The notes: generated from the sequence alone by a model not told the origin. Positions 1 through 15,700 are shown, counted from the stretch's first letter. The stretch: 64,000 nt of DNA from Pyrocephalus nanus (GCA_038380795.1 CM076279.1:2867001-2931000); one strand, 5' to 3'. Numbers and translations: made by a program.

Positions 1-638
1 ACCACACGAGGGAGTTGAGAAAATATCCCTCTCCTCCCCTTCTTTTTGATCACCTGTTGCTCGTTCCTCATTTCAGCCCCTGGGCTGCATTTGTAAAGTC
101 CTGGGGGGGGGGGAATGGTTTAACTCCTGTTTGCTCTGTAAGAAATTGGAGCCATTAAAATCGTGCTACTTAAAGTCCCTGCTTTTTAGGGACAGAAGAA
201 TGGGTTTTTCCATCCTGTGCACACGACTGCCAGCAGCCACAATGGCCCTGCCCCTGCTTGGGCTCAGACTGATTACAGGAGCTCATTAATGGGAGACAGA
301 GTCGTTCAGAAAAGAGTAGGAAGAGACACACATTTAAGTGGAAAATGACAAACGTTGTTCCACAGGGTGTATAAACTAACACTTTATACTCTCACTCCTG
401 AAAAATCCCTAATCAGTATCATAACTGCAGATATCTTTATAACAATGACAATTCTGGCTTTGTTAGAAAGATGAAACAACCGCCACCATCCCTTTCTGAC
501 TTGCTGGCAAAGACACTACATTGTGAAAGATTTTGATGTAGCACTCTCAAGTGGAGCATGTTTCTGGCATTATAAGATCAGAATCCGCTATCCCACTGCG
601 CCAGAGTTTCAGAAAGGCTGGCATTGTGACCTCCTCAC
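1..638 (-). other. CEP112: CEP112 intron (partial) at window edge
   Basis: Intronic sequence following exon 17. It contains a G-run at about 104-114 and no exon or repeat that I can recognise. Confidence 0.8.
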
Positions 639-774
639 CCGCTGTTTCATTTCAGCAGAGTCTTTCTCTGAGTTCAGCTCCACCTGCCGCTTAAACTCCT
701 CCAGGGCAGCGCCTGCCTGCTGGGCCTGCAGCCTCTGTACCTCCGTCACCCGCCTCAGCTGCTCCTCCTTCTCC
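639..774 (-). CDS. CEP112: CEP112 coding exon 17 (codons 557-602), last exon in window
   Basis: Encodes KEEQLRRVTEVQRLQAQQ and LEEFKRQVELNSEK, nearly identical to human. It is more GC-rich than the flanking introns. The acceptor is GACTTTCTAG and the donor CGG|GTGAGG, phase 0. The next exon must lie left of position 1. Confidence 0.96.
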
Positions 775-3700
775 CTAGAAAGTCACAGAAAATTTTCAGA
801 GTTCAAGTATCAAATAAAAGAACAAGTGTGCTGGTGTAAAAGAGAGGCCTTTAACCCGATCAGTTGAAAATAGTATTCAGATTTCAATTTCCTGTCCCAG
901 CTTCTGCCCAACTTCCCTTGGCAGGGCTTTGAAGAAGGGAATGGAAGGCCCGAGTTATTTTCGCTTTCCCCGGTTGAATTTCGCACGCCCGAACCCAGCC
1001 TTCAGAGCTCACAACAATACCTCCATCTTCACAGTCTGTGTTGACTTCAGTGCTTCACTACCTGCTGGAGAACCCCCTTTCTTAATCTCACCTTTAAATG
1101 AGATTCCATTAACATAATTTAAGAGGAATAATATATGATTAATAACAAACGAGATTTAATTAAATTATATTTAACCCCCCACCAATATTTAAACAAACTC
1201 CTTTTGACACGATCACCTACTCCCATTAAAAAAAAAAAAAAAAAAATTATCCCAGTGCCATCTTTGCTCAGACAAGGTGCAGGATTATTCCCTGCTTGTC
1301 ATATCTCAAAATGCAGAGCAGGGTAATGCGTGACACGTGGTACCTTCTTAATCTATTAGAAACCCGTAACACTGTAATACCTATTCAGCCTTTGCAGATG
1401 TTAAACCTCTATGCAGAGGTATTTTACATGAACAGCCTATGCTATTTGGCATATTAAACTCAAGACATCTACAGGAACCAGGCTGGGTTTCTTCAGACAC
1501 GATGGTTTATCAATAGCAATGGATCTGTAAGATTTTATGCACATGAAAAAGTAGAGATGGACAACATATTGTCACAACACCGACAAAAACTCTGGCAAAC
1601 TGTAAATATTTAAGAAGTTTTGATGTGATTCCTCAAACAGAAAGAAATCAGGCAGCGTTTATAACTTTCTGTGACACGTTTCTGTCCCCACAGGTCAGAG
1701 GAGTTGCCTGACCGTGCTAAGACACACGACGGTGGCATCGCTGGACAAAGCTGGCTCCACCCATGGCTTGTAACAGAAGACACATTCAAACAGACCTGGG
1801 GCTGACATTTTCATTTTACAGGCAGAGAGGAAGTACCTCACGATAAATTTCCCATTTTGACAGAAATTATTTCCATATAAAACAAAGACTCTGACACGTA
1901 AGAGACGGAAAAGCCCAGCTAATTCATCCAGTCTGTCACCTTGCCAGCACTCAAGTAGCTATTCCAGCACTGAGTGAGCCTTTCAGAAAGGTCAGGAAGC
2001 TGCCAAGCCCAAAGTTACAGTATTCACATCCTCTTCTGTGGTTTTCAGACCAGACTTTGACAATGGGACAAAGAACATAATCCTGCATCTTCACAAAGGG
2101 GCAGTTTGCAGAGAAGGAGAGCAGAGTAATTCCATTAGCAAAGAGATCAAAGAAATGCCACAAGCCCTGAGTCAGTATATTACTGTTTATTTTTATAGGG
2201 TTTTTTTCATGATGCATATTTTAAAGAAAAATAAATTCCTTTGGTACTTTACAGCTGATGGAATAATTGAGACATAGGGAGACTGTTCTTTTCCTTACAG
2301 GAAAAGGAAAATACCTTTCTTACCCAGCAGAAATGAGCAAAACAGATCAACATCCTGTATCACATTTCTGGTGATAATTGTTTAGGGGTTTTGGGTTTGT
2401 GTTCATAGAAGACCTGTGCAAATATCTTTAAATTTGCCAGAGAGTATCCATCCCATCCATATAGATATGCTTTATTTTCATTAATTCCATTTCCTAGAGT
2501 CCTTTGAGGAGGAAGCATAATCTGTCTACTAATCAAAAGTACCCTATTCTCCATTCATTCATAAAACAGTAACAATTACACAGCAAAAAGCCAACAAACC
2601 AACATTTCTCCCCTCCCTCATCTAAATTCAAGTGGCAAAAAGACCATTTAGGATTTAAATTTCTACCACAGAGGATCCAAAAGATCAAAACTGCGAGTGC
2701 AAAACTCCTCCACCATTTCTCAGAATGGGCACAACCAATGATGCTTCCAGAGGTCGAAGTGCTATGAGGAGTTCATTTATCCATCAGCTCCAGCTCAGTT
2801 ATCAGTTTGGCTCAGTTATCCCCCAAAACCCACATGTGCCAGGGAGCTGCTGAATACAGATATTTTTAAGTTCACAGCTGTTTGACACTGAATTACGGTG
2901 AGTACATCACCCCCCCGCCCTTCACAACAAAATCTATCTCAGAAAGAAGAATTTATAAGAGGTTAAATTACGTTCTGAGACTCTCACATAGCTCAGCATC
3001 CTGAAAGGGAGGACATGTGGTCAGGCTCACCAGCAGAGCTCTGTCCATGTGTGTTCCCTTGGAGTGGGACCATGGAGAGGGCAAAACCTCCACTCCTTCT
3101 CCCCAAGATCCTTAACTCAGCACAAACAAACCTCTCTCCCTGCAAAATACATCTAATAATTCCACTCCACACTAGAAACAAAACCAAAAATCAGAGCTTA
3201 TTCAAACACATCCACACCAACGAGTGTCACGAGACAGTTTTGGTCCAGTCAGATGGAAACACAGCAAATCTAAACACAACAGGACAAGACCTCAGTCCTC
3301 GTGCTCTTAGTGAGGCTCCAAATTTATGCATCTTCTTCCCCAGGAAGATATTTTTATTTTGAAATATTATGACGTAAACTTCTAGGAATCTGGTTTTATG
3401 CACCTTCCTTTCTTTTAAGGACTTAATCCCATGAATAAATGCAACATCTCATTATAACCAGGAATAAAACTTCATTTTTGAGGCATGTGGGAGCCAAAGC
3501 TCTCTACTTTTTGTGCAGTTCAGATTTGTACAGAAGCTTAGAAAACCTGTACAACAATGGCCCTCGGTTCACAAATATAAGAAAAGCTTCACTTTTTTTT
3601 TTTTTTCCCAAGACACCAAGCAATGTGCATTGCATGAAGCGCTAAAATATTCACTTTGAAGATTTTTTTTTTTTTTTTTTCAGTTGGACAAGTTGTAGGG

Positions 3701-6700
3701 CCCAATACAACACAATTACATCACTTAAATCCCCTAAAGCTGAGCCGGCTTGAATGTAAAAATAGGGTGAATTTACTCCTTGGCCCCAATTTTAAAAGCA
3801 GCACATTCCTTTTGTTTCAGCTTATAAAGGATACAGCTACAGAATCAGGAATCCTACACAGCACAAACCATCCCAGGGAAAGTTGACTATGAAGTCCAGA
3901 GCCTCAATTTCAGAAAGCAGCACTCTGAAATGTACTGATAAACGGGAAATATAAACATCTTACGTATTTTCTCTTCATGCTTAATCCTAAACATTTGCTT
4001 TGCTTCCCAAACCGTTTTCCAAGAGGTAACAACTAAACACACGGAGACATCACAGCGTTGCAAGTCACGTTAACGAAACAAGGGGCAATCCAGGGATTTA
4101 CAGGAGAGGTTAATTAAACCTGGGAGGTTGCAGCAAATGTTGGATGGACCAACATGTTACTCACAGGGTTCCCACCAATCCCTGTACCAAAGCAAGGGCT
4201 CACCACCAGCAGCCAAGAGCAGGAGAGGTACCTGTCTGGGTCTCAGCCTCTTCAATAAATTAAATTAAAACCCTTTAGATGTGAAGTGTAAGCACACCTG
4301 TGAACAGAACGGACACAGCCAAACTTCCCATGCAAAAGCACATTTCAGGAGTTTCACTTTTGTGGATAAGCTAGAGGCACAAGGGCCCATCCAGCACACA
4401 GGCACATATTTGACTTTGTATAGGGAAATATAAGCTGACCCACAATCCTGCTCCAGATCCCAGATTGCCCCTCCCATGGAGGTGCCATCAGGACTCTACA
4501 CAATTACAGCAGTTAACTCAATTTATATACAAATGCAAGATCCACAACACCACATTTTTGTGCCACAACCACTAAAAACCACTCCACACAGCAGACCACT
4601 CCTAGAACACCAACTATTTCAACTCCATAAATAACGTATCAAGGCCTAAAGTACCACGTATTTGTAAGAGAGGGGGTTGCTGTGTTAGTTTATTGTTACA
4701 CAAAACCGCTTCAGTAGAAATGTCAAATCTCTGATATACACAAGAACAGCCCTGCTTTTCCTGCTCTATCATTTTTTTGACAAACAGCGATGCTGAAGTG
4801 CCAGCTTTGGGCCCAAACACCCCCACCCAGCCGTGCCTGGAGTATCCAACTGCACAGGCAGATATTCCAGGAGACAGCCAGGGCTCTCCTACCACGGCAG
4901 CACCCAGACATATGGAATGTGTGCAGAGCACTTCTTTTTGGTGGGGAGAGGAAGAAAGACAAGTGTGAAGTCATTCAAGCGGAATGATAACTAAACCAAA
5001 GCCAGATCAAAGCAGCCAAGAAGAAAGACTGAAATGTGAAGCTGAAATATTTATTGCCTTCAAAACATCATCCCTATCCTGTCCCTGGGCACTTTAATAT
5101 TTCGGAGTTGTTAGAAGGCATTCTAACTTGTTTCAGCATTTCAAAGAAATAAAGCCAAAAACATAAAGCCAAGAATAATTCTATCGTTCCCTCCCCAATT
5201 TTAAGAATAAGATGGGTTTGTCTTTGTGAGAAAAAGCATGAACCCACTTATAAATTGTTTACAGTTTGCATATTTTGAGATGTTAACATCAAAAAGCTGG
5301 TCTGCATTCCTTCAAGTAAGCTATAACAACGAATATTTACAATACAATTATTATTTAAACTACATACTTATGTTTTAAATAAATCATAAGATAACATTAA
5401 CAACTAAACCACTACTTAAAGCCATTAATGAATTCAGAGTGAATAATACTCCACGTGCATAGTATCACACAGAAATAGGAAGAATAACGCCTCACATTCA
5501 AAATTAATGGCTCACAAATTAACCAGACACTGGTTAAACACACTAATAATTATTATAACTATTTCTCATTATAATAATGACAGGGTCCTGTTGTGCTAGG
5601 TGCTGTGCAAACAGAATAAAAACAGCAACTGGGAAATGATGAATGAGATGTGGCTTAAGAGGCTGGGCCAGTGTTGTAAATGTGGCTGGAAAGGAAAACG
5701 TTATAATTTTGACTCAACACTGCAGAAACTCTCCAAGATTCAGATACATCACATGTAGGAAAGACCACAGAGGCTCAGTTATCAAGGGAGGAGGATTAGA
5801 ACAGAGATTAACAGTCATGGCTTTTCCATGCTGAGACAGCAGCTAAACCTCAACAAGGAGAACACAGAGGGGGGAATTAGAGAGACAGGTGTAGATAATG
5901 GCTCAGAAAAAAAAACGAGACAAGACTGTAATTAAAAGGTGGACCAGCAAGTCAGCAACACAGACAGCAAAGAGATTCATGAGATAGCCAGAGAAGAGGT
6001 GCAGAGAAGGAAAGATAGGGATCAGAGAACAGCGCTGTGGCACAGAGAGCTGGAGGGAGAATAAAATAAACCATCTGAAGGACAAACTATGTGAGAAATC
6101 ACCAGGCAGAGGAGAAGAGCCAGGCAAGAAGAATCACTTAACACTAACAAAGCACTAACAAAGAGATGTGTGAGGAGTGACAGAGCCAACAGTGGTTGGC
6201 AACCCAAAGACAATGAGGATGAACCACCAGGATTAAGCCCCTTAAGGAGGTACAAGGATACAGAACTCATGCTGTTAATTCTGCTTATTTAAGGTAAATA
6301 TTTTTATGGCTAAAATAATTGTACTACTATATTATTCAGGATTCTGAGTAATAATTTCCACATTATAAGGGATAGTACAGAAATTTAATTCTGAGGAATG
6401 ATGAGTATCCACTCAGCTCATCCGTTTCTCAGGTTAGTGTAGTGGACATGGATTTTCACAATTTTCATTTCATTAAAAGTACTGATTGAATGATTGACTT
6501 CAGCTCCTCGGTGAAGGCTGGTTGTGTTGTTGATGAAGCTGAAAGAAAGTTGTACAAAGTACACAAAAAGTAAACGCAAAATTAAGATTATCAAGTGTAA
6601 TTGAAGTGGAGCCATCATAATCATCGAGCAACAACAAGGATCAAAGTTTTTCCTTGTACTATTTTGTAGTTTTTAAGTGACTCCAAAAAAAAGGTGACAG

Positions 6701-9700
6701 CCCAAAACATTTCATGCTTTTTAACAATCAGTAATTGAGTACAATCCTCTCTAAGACTTTCTTTAGCCAACTGAAGGCTTTTCTCATTCCATCAGAGTTT
6801 TGGGCACTATATAGCCTTGAAATATAATGCACTGATTATAGATAAAGTACACTGATATCAAAGGAATGCCTTTTGGAATAATAAGGGAACAATTCTGATA
6901 TTTGTGTCCATTATTTGTGCATTCATTTAGTGAATGCAACAGCAATAACCCTCAATTACATTAATTAGAACAGCAAATTACAGCAAGCATGATACACCAA
7001 TGCTCTTCACCTCATGAGGCAACACCTTTCATTTCACACAGTTATACATTTTCACAGTTGTTACCACTAGAAAGATGTTATATGATATCTCTATAACCAT
7101 CTTGAGGGACATGACAGTCCCAGAGACAAGGATTAAAAAAATCAACTGTTACATTCCTTTTTTTTCGATACAACTGCAGGTCTCCAGAGAAACTTGGGGT
7201 GGGGGGCGAAAAGAAACTGAAAAGCTGTAAATAGTTAATAGAACACTTTATTTTTGCTTTTAAGTGAGGTTGTTAAAACCAAAGCACCCCCCCCATTTTT
7301 GTGTCCCCCCAGAGCGGCGGTTCCGGCGCCGCGATCGCCGGCGCTCCAGGGATGTTTACAACACGCTGGAAACTCTGACTGCCTCTGCTCTAAAAGGTTG
7401 CAGATGCTCACATCCCCAAGTGGAGGACAGCTGGCTGCTTTTCCACTGGTTCTTAGAGGAGGAGTTAAAAAAAAAAAAAAACAAAAAAACCCCAAACACA
7501 CCCCCACCCCACCAAAAAATTACACGCGGCCCAATTTTTAAAGAGTTGAACTGTATCAGAACTCCTTCAGCCACATCACGTTACTGCTGGGTTTAAATCA
7601 CAGACTTGGCTTTTTTTTTTTCATCATACTGCCACTGTTGTAACAAGGCAACACTCAACATTTTAGTAAAAGATAATGATGAACACAATGAGCGTGAGTA
7701 TAAACTCTTAATACGCTTTATTGCAACACTTGGAATTAAAGACAATGCCTGTTCATATTTCTTTAATTATTTCCGGCTCTAAATAGTAATAGCTTTTCCA
7801 TTCCTTCAAGAATTCCCTCCACACACAAGTACTTCATTTCCAAGGAAAAAAAAAATGGAATTAACTACAGGAAAACAGCTACACTTAGGCAATTATCCTA
7901 AAAATATTAACAACAATAAGCAATTATTCATTATCTGGATTCAACTCAGAGGAGCAAGAAAGGCAAAAAGAAATTAAAAATTAGCTTGTGGTTAAAACTA
8001 TCAGTGCCTTTATTTATTTATCACTCCACTGATGATTCTCAGGCTGTTGTGTTCTTCTGGGTGCAGTGGCATTTGTGACTCACACCACTACAAGAAGCCC
8101 ATACAAGAGTATCTGAAGAAGCAGCTGTTTAAAGTTCTCAAAGGGTTTGGCACAGCCAAATTCTCAAGGTTCACTCTAAATCACATCTTTTTTTTTTTGC
8201 CAAAATATAATTTCTATATATAATTTTGAAAAGTCCAACTACAGTTTCTTTTAAAAATGTTGGGATCTAACAATTGCAAACAAAATGAAATTGTTTTCCC
8301 TGCTATTTATTCTACCTCCTTCTGCCTTCCATCTTCACTTGTTTATTTTTCCTTCCCTTCATCTGTTTCCCTCTTTATTAGCTCAGCAGCAGAACGCTCA
8401 ACACTCATTTCTCTCAAATTTCTGTACCCTCACTTCCTTTAAATGGTCCCTTTTGTGATGTTACAGAGAAAGGAAGGATTACAGAAACACCAGGGGAATT
8501 TTGCAAGATATTAGTAACCATAAAGACCAGAAGACCCCTTACACACAACTTCTGGTGCTAAAATTGGAGGCATTTTTATGTACTCTGACTAAAGCAAAAA
8601 GAGCCTTTCAGATCAAACAAACACAAGCCTTAACTTCTGCTTTTAGCAAGTGTGGTATCCAAGCCACTCTCCCAAGGCTTTACAGGGATCAATGCCAAGT
8701 TTAAAACTGAGGAAAGCTCCAGGTCCATGGATCTTGTGACAATGTCAGGTAAGGAATGACCCAGAATAACCAAATGCCTGGCAAACCACACCAGGAGATG
8801 ATAATTAGAAGCCATTTGAATAAAGAAATGACTAAGGTTTCAAGAAGAATAATTCAGACCAAAAGTATTTCCTTCCCAAAATAACATTTTTTTTTCCAAC
8901 TTGAATTAGTAAAATAAAAGCTCCGACACATTTTTATCAGATATTTTCTATGAAGCAAAGCCTTGTAGCAGTAATAACTGCACTACACACAAAATCTGAA
9001 ATTTAAAATATAAATTAGCATCACTGAACCACGCTTGAAAAAGCCTCCAGAAATAGCAGTCCAGGATGGGGAAGCCCAAATATTGCCACAGCTACACATT
9101 GGATTAAGGAAAAGCAGTGAAAAATAAGTGGTTTTTTTTAAGTCCACAGTGAGGAAACCCCATGGCATCATCTCCAAAGAGAAAATCAACTTCTTCTGCT
9201 TGACTCCTACATCAAGGATACCCAGAGAAAGCACGTGCAGGTAACACAAGTGTATTTGTGAAAAGAAAGGTAAATAGTTTTTCATGTTTGCATTTTACTA
9301 AACACCTACAGGCACCACCTTCCCACCACGGAAAGGGTTGGAAACCTTTCAAACTGCCACCTAAAACAAACTCCAAAATACCTGAAAACTGCAAGTGTGT
9401 GTTTGAGAAACTGTTGTGAAAATCTGCTACCAGATAGGAGCAGTTTTGCTGGTTTCTGGAAAGTTTAGCCCTTCTTTCTTCCCCCAAAGAATTTTAAACA
9501 AGTTCAGACCAGGGATAAGAGAAGCCATGGAAAAAAAAAAAAAAAAAAAGAGGTGTTGGTAGTTCCTTATGTAAACAAACAATTTTATTAAGTGACTTGG
9601 AAGAAAGCAGCTGCTCAGCATTTGCTCTGTGTCATCCCCACTTGCAAAGGACTGAGATTTGGCTCCACAGACAGGCTTAAAAAAAAAAAAAAAGGCAAAG

Positions 9701-12700
9701 ATTGAGAGGGAGAAGGTCGTGAATCATCGGACTGGAGATGTTGAGCACCCATTCCTTGACTCTGCAGTGTTCAGCTACAATGTCTGCACCTCTACAGGTG
9801 GACTTTCACTTCATTTCTCCTAATGGCACTTTAAAAAAATTGTTTCCTTGAATCACGCTACAGAAGAGAAGAACAAGAACTCAGGAAAGGTGTAATTCAG
9901 AAGCATAAGGGAATACTCATTTGTGTATGAGACATGCAAAGCATTAAATCAGATCCCATCATCATCTCCAGTAAATGAGAATCACCACAACCACCATTCT
10001 GAGAAAGCAGCACAAGGTGCTTCTGCACTTCCATGCATGTCCCAGTACGTCAATAATTTAGTCCAAAATCTCTCAGGCTCAAGACTGACAAACTTTACAC
10101 ATCTATGCAGTTGTAAACTTATTATTCCCCATCCCTGGAAGCGTCCAGGACCAGGCTGGATGGGACTTGGAGCAACCTGGTCTAGTGGAAGGTGTCCCTG
10201 CCCATGGCAAGGGGTGAAACAAGATGATCTTTAAGGTCCCTTTCAACCCAAACCATCCTGTGATGACTCCAGAAGGGAAGTGGCTCAGCAACAACCACGC
10301 TGGTGTTGTGGCTGTAACCTAGAGTAAAATGGAAAATATTTCCCTACGGCCCAGTAAACTAAAAATATGAAATATTAGCAGAGGCAAAATAAACATATTT
10401 AATAAATAAGCATCCAGTTCTACAGAGCAAGACATAAGAGATGATGTCGGTAGCTGCTCTGGAAAACAACATTGTATAAAGTCAGCAGTAAAATTTCTCC
10501 AGCAACAAATGGGTATAGATTTTTTTTTCTTATTTTTCTGTTTTACTCCACTCAGCTTGTACTGTGACAAGTTATATACCTCTTTATTTCCTACTCCTCT
10601 GCTTAATACAAGAGATAAGAACAGCAGAGATTGAGCCTATTTGCAACCCACTCTGCTGACACATTTTATGCAACCAAACCACAGGGATTAGAGAAACAAC
10701 CTTTCCCCCCAAGTAATTACAGAGAAGCTTTTTAAGACAACTTTGTTCTTGTAGAAATGCCATTTAAAGGACATTCTAGAAAAACCCTTGGAGCACTTCT
10801 TAGAGTGACTTTTGCTATTAGGCAATGCCTGTGACATGCACTGCAGAAGTAAATAGGAATTTTATATCTACAAGTCACCGCCAAGAGTCGGGAGCATTTG
10901 AGCAACTCCTTTGCAAAAGATTTGGGTTTGACAGATATTTCTACCATAAACTTCAGAAGAGGGAAAAAAAAAGCCTTCCATAAACTCTGTAAACTCTTCT
11001 GTATTGAAACTGTGGCAACACAGTTTTTTCTTGAAGGGAAAGAGGTACTTTTAGAAATGTGGATTTTACTATTCCACACAATGTCTCAAATCACTTTCAT
11101 TCTGCATCGGTGTGGATACATTTGAAACTGCAATAGCACTGTTTGCTGTCTCACCACTGGAAAAATAATGATGGTAATAACAAAAAAAAAATCCCACTAA
11201 AATGTCTGCCACTTCCCTTTCCTTGTGCTTGCAGCTCACCAGCTCCTCAAGGTATAATCCTGTGGCCATTTCAGAATCAAAGTGCATTCACATCAAAGCA
11301 GTTTATGAGAAATCACTGATGCACCTACTGGGTTCTGAGGTGCAATTCCACAAGGCACCCTTTCTATTGAAGATGCTGAACTATATTTTCACCCATCTCA
11401 TGCAAGACAAGGTTGTTTTCCCAAGATTTACTGTGCCTGCCTTAGCTTGTAGTTACTTAATTTCACTCTGACAGTAGTCAAAGAAATTCAGCAAAACAAA
11501 GCATTTTCACATAAGATATTAGATCCTATGAACTCATCTCAACAGCAAGAGATTGTTCAAATGACTAATTTTTGCAGCAGTGGATAAAAAAGAGCCATAA
11601 GGGAACCATCCATTTCTGCCACAATAAATACCACTGCTTCTTATCTGTTACTTACAAATATATCCTATATAAGCAAACCCATGAAAAAAAAAAATCTTAG
11701 TATTGTCCAGAATCATTGGTGCTAAATTAATGGCTTGGCTTCCAGAAAGCCACCCCTGAAGGATCAGCAGTTCCTCCATCCTGGGCACGTGAGGGTGTTC
11801 CCAACAGCCACGGGCACCAACACACCCCTGGTCAAGAATGCACAGGGAGCAGACCCAGAGGTTTGGCACCAGAGTTGAAATGTAAAAGAACCAGCCAGGG
11901 GAATAAAGGCTGGGCTCAGACTAGGGCACCATATTTCTGTAAATACGATATTTTTAATCTTTAGGAGCACAAATCCACCCTGATCAATCTGCCAACTTAT
12001 GTTTCCATTTAGGCAAAAAAAAAAAAAAAAAACACACGTGGAAGCTAATTTTTATTTCTATTCCATTACAAAATAATTACCTATTAGAATTACTAATTCC
12101 ATTACTAATCTCAAAATTAACCCCAAATCCCTGCTATAAAACAGCCAAAAAAGCAGCGCTATAGATTTTTATTAAAGAGTAAGCTACCTCCAAAATGAAA
12201 ACATTTTCCATTTAAATTGGGAGAGTTATATATGGTTATATATGAGAAAGCTCTACCTTATTTTCAACACCCTGAATCAAAAAAATGAAATTAAAAGAAA
12301 GAATAAGAGAACAGAGTGTCAAAGGACATGGAAGTGAATCTGGCACAACCACTCTACAACAGGAGTGCAAGTAGCTTGCAGCAGAAGACACACTGAAAAC
12401 CAGGAATGGCATTAACCACTTAGTGTAGGGGAAATAACAAATGAATTTTAACCTGCTGAACAGTCCCCAGGGCTCTTTGATGCCAGGAGCTGATCCATCC
12501 TCAGTTTTGGCCCAAGGAGCCACTCACACAAAGCACAAGGTCGGGATCGGTCTCTGCCAACACCGTCTTAATTCGTGGGCCCTAAAACTTCACTCAAACT
12601 CAGAGCTAAACCTAAGCTTAACTACAGCCAGGGAACAGCTGAAATTAAAGTTCAAACCCCCCAGCACACTCACCCACTCCACAAACACTGTCTTGAGAGT

Positions 12701-15700
12701 GTTTACTCTACACTGAGAGCACCCACATGGGGAATCCATCCCGAGCAGCCCGTGGACTGTAAAGTCAGACTGATTTTATTAACATAAGTAAGTGCAAACT
12801 GACACTTTATTTGAAAGATGTGGGAGAAAATTAATGCAACTTCATTATCAGCAAATCAGATGGTAAAATACTAAAAGATTAAGTGCAGTTGATAACAATT
12901 CAATCTCCCCAAAATTATAAATAATAGTCAGTGTAAAGAATTTAAAGATTAAAAGCTGGAATTTTTATTAATGTCTGTAGTGATTTAAGATAGTCTCTAT
13001 TTATGCCAAATACCTCAGAGATTACAGAAATAAAGAAATACAGACTTCAGCTCTGTGACTTTTATTGAATAAAAGTATCTCCACTTGCCTCTCTCAGCCT
13101 AGATAAGGTACCTTGTAATATTTAACTGAATAGTTTTAGCAAGTAACTCCTGGTTTGTTTCAGAATAATCTGTTTTCCCTGAAAATTATTTCCATAACTT
13201 TGAATTTAAACTGAATAAACACATGGAAGTAATAGTTTGGATAATCAAAACCGGAAGCAGCACAAGAGTTGATGTTGTCCTTTGTGTATCTGCTGTGTAT
13301 AAATCACTCCCCTGCTCACAAAACATCAATCTTGGGGCATCCTGATCCGTTTTTTAATGTACAAGGTTGGCAAAAGAAGCTGTACCAAGTTAGTTAATAA
13401 AAAGTGCCTCCTATTTGCTGCAGACACTTCTCCAAGCCTTAGATCCATGTGGAAAACAAGCAGTCACACAAAAAAGTGTCATATCATTGAGGAAAAATGC
13501 ACATTAGAGATGTAATTTAAGGATATTAAGTGAAATATAAAGTCACAGACATCATATACTGCATCAATTTAAAATATCATTTAAATAAACACATCTTTCA
13601 AATTTATCTCTTTCTCTAAAAGAGTCCCAAGCAACAAGTCTTTGGATTCATTGGAAGTAAATAATCCAAACTATTCTGAAGTGAACCCATTTATTTAAGA
13701 AGCCAAGAGCAGCTGATATCAGGAATCTCAATTCCCACCATCTGAAAGTCAATAAATTTGAGTGATTTGGTTCTTGCTTTTACCTTTTTTCCACTTTTCT
13801 GGTCGACTGAGAACCCCAAAGATGCAGCTTTACAATGGGAGGAAAACCCAGCCAAACTCCAGGAAGGCCCATCAGATGAGACAAAGCCTCAGTTTGTTAC
13901 ATAAATGTGCCTGAAAACCTCAGGGATGGTTCAACAATTATTCCATATTCACTTACTTCAAAGTCTCTTCCAGTTTGCGGATTTTCCTCTGAGCATCCCC
14001 CCTTTCTTTATCCAGATCGTTCTGAATGACATTAATCTGCCATTTGAAGGAAAAAAAACAGCCACATTTTAGCTAAAACAATACCACAGTCCCGAAGAAA
14101 TAAATGTTATTTTTGATTCTAAAAACTATTTGCGTGTTTCTTTTGCACTGATGCAGAGAACCATCTATAGATTCCTAAAATTGTGTAAAATGCTAAAGGA
14201 GAGATTAACAGAGAGATGAAGTATGAGGCAACAGAGCTACTTTTTTTCTCACAGTGAATATTATTCTCTACAATAAAGAAATATCAGTAATTATAGAAAA
14301 AAAAGGAACTACATTTTCTTTAGGTAAGTAGAAAAGCACACAAAGATCTGCCTAAAACAGTGCCATGTATTTATCCTCTAGGGTGCAGGGCTCCTACTTA
14401 CCAGCTTGTGAACACCCAAAGCCAATCACTTCTTATCAATTCTTACAACAATAAAAGCAACAAATGTAAATATCTTACCTAAACATCCTAAAGAATAACA
14501 GTAATAAAACAATAATAATAATTATAATGGTGATAATAATAATACTCAAAGAACAGGTACAAGAATCTTTGAGTTTGGCAACCTCCCAGGAGTTTTCATG
14601 ATATCTTCTGCCAAAGGCAGATGAAGAACAAGAAGTCTGTATTGCTGAAGGATTGCTCAAGGAACAATGTCTTTCTCCACGAGATGGGAAGCACAGGAAA
14701 TCCTTTATTCACTTGCAGTCATTTCTAATACTGCATGCTTTTTAAGTCACTACAATAAAGGAAAACGTGTTCTAATAAATGTACAGTCCAAGGGAAAACC
14801 AAATTCAGAGGCTCTCTGGCTGTGAGCAGTTCCTTGTGGGTGTTCACTCCAGGATGCTCTGAACACTTAGTTGGGTTGCAAGAGCCCCCAAACCCATGGG
14901 CTGTCTATCAGAGCACAGAAGGTATTGCCAAACCTGGTAAATTCTATATATTTAACAGCTGGCTCGGGAATGGCTCTCAGGAATAATCTGTCACTGTTCC
15001 TATGCCGAGCTGAATGTTTGGAAAACAAGCAGTGGATTATTTATAAAAAGCAGGTGTTTCCTTGGCTTGTAAAGCCATTTAGTCTAACTGGTTCCTGATT
15101 CAGCAGATAAGCACCTTTAATCAAATAGTGGCATTTAGGGTTACTACCTATTATTTGTTTGATGTTTAAGTATCCTCACAGCAACAGCCACTGTAGACTC
15201 ATAAAGATTATTAGATAATGGGTAGGTTTTCAAGTGAACAGATTGCACCAGAGACTTCATGATTCCTTTACTTGAAGGCAAGCTTGTTTTAGTATTTTAT
15301 GGGCCAATCTATCCTGTTTTATGGATTTATAGCCATAGATAATTCACATGTATTTTTCTTCTCCTCCTTCCTCAAAGATTTGATTTTGAGAACACGATTA
15401 CATCAGGATTTATGAACAGGCAAACTGCCTGTAAAGTTATTTATAAAAATAAAAGGTTCCTCGTTTACAGAGTTGCAGCTCTTCTTCTCTTCTCCTGAGA
15501 TCCAACCTATCCCTGCCCCACCTTCATACCCTACCTGGCACATGGAAACATGACCAGACATATTTAATCAGTACTTATCTGCAGAGGAAGTGATGTATTG
15601 CTATAAACCAGAGTGATGCATTGCAATAAATCAATGCCCACTTTACCTCAATAACCACAAGATACCCAAATTAGGCCAATAAATTTTTATTTTGACCTGC

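Larger units (their letters stand above)
775..13956 (-). other. CEP112: CEP112 intron 16 (13.2 kb)
   Basis: The largest intron here. It is AT-rich, with many A/T homopolymers (for example A-runs at 1208-1226, 9531-9549 and 12016-12032). It holds a CR1 fragment at 10.1 kb, a possible ancient interspersed repeat at 5.6 kb and a CpG-dense islet at 7.3 kb. No further exon was recognised. Confidence 0.85.

Noticed and set aside
523..867. 114-codon plus-strand ORF
   Set aside because: It is the antisense shadow of CEP112 exon 17.
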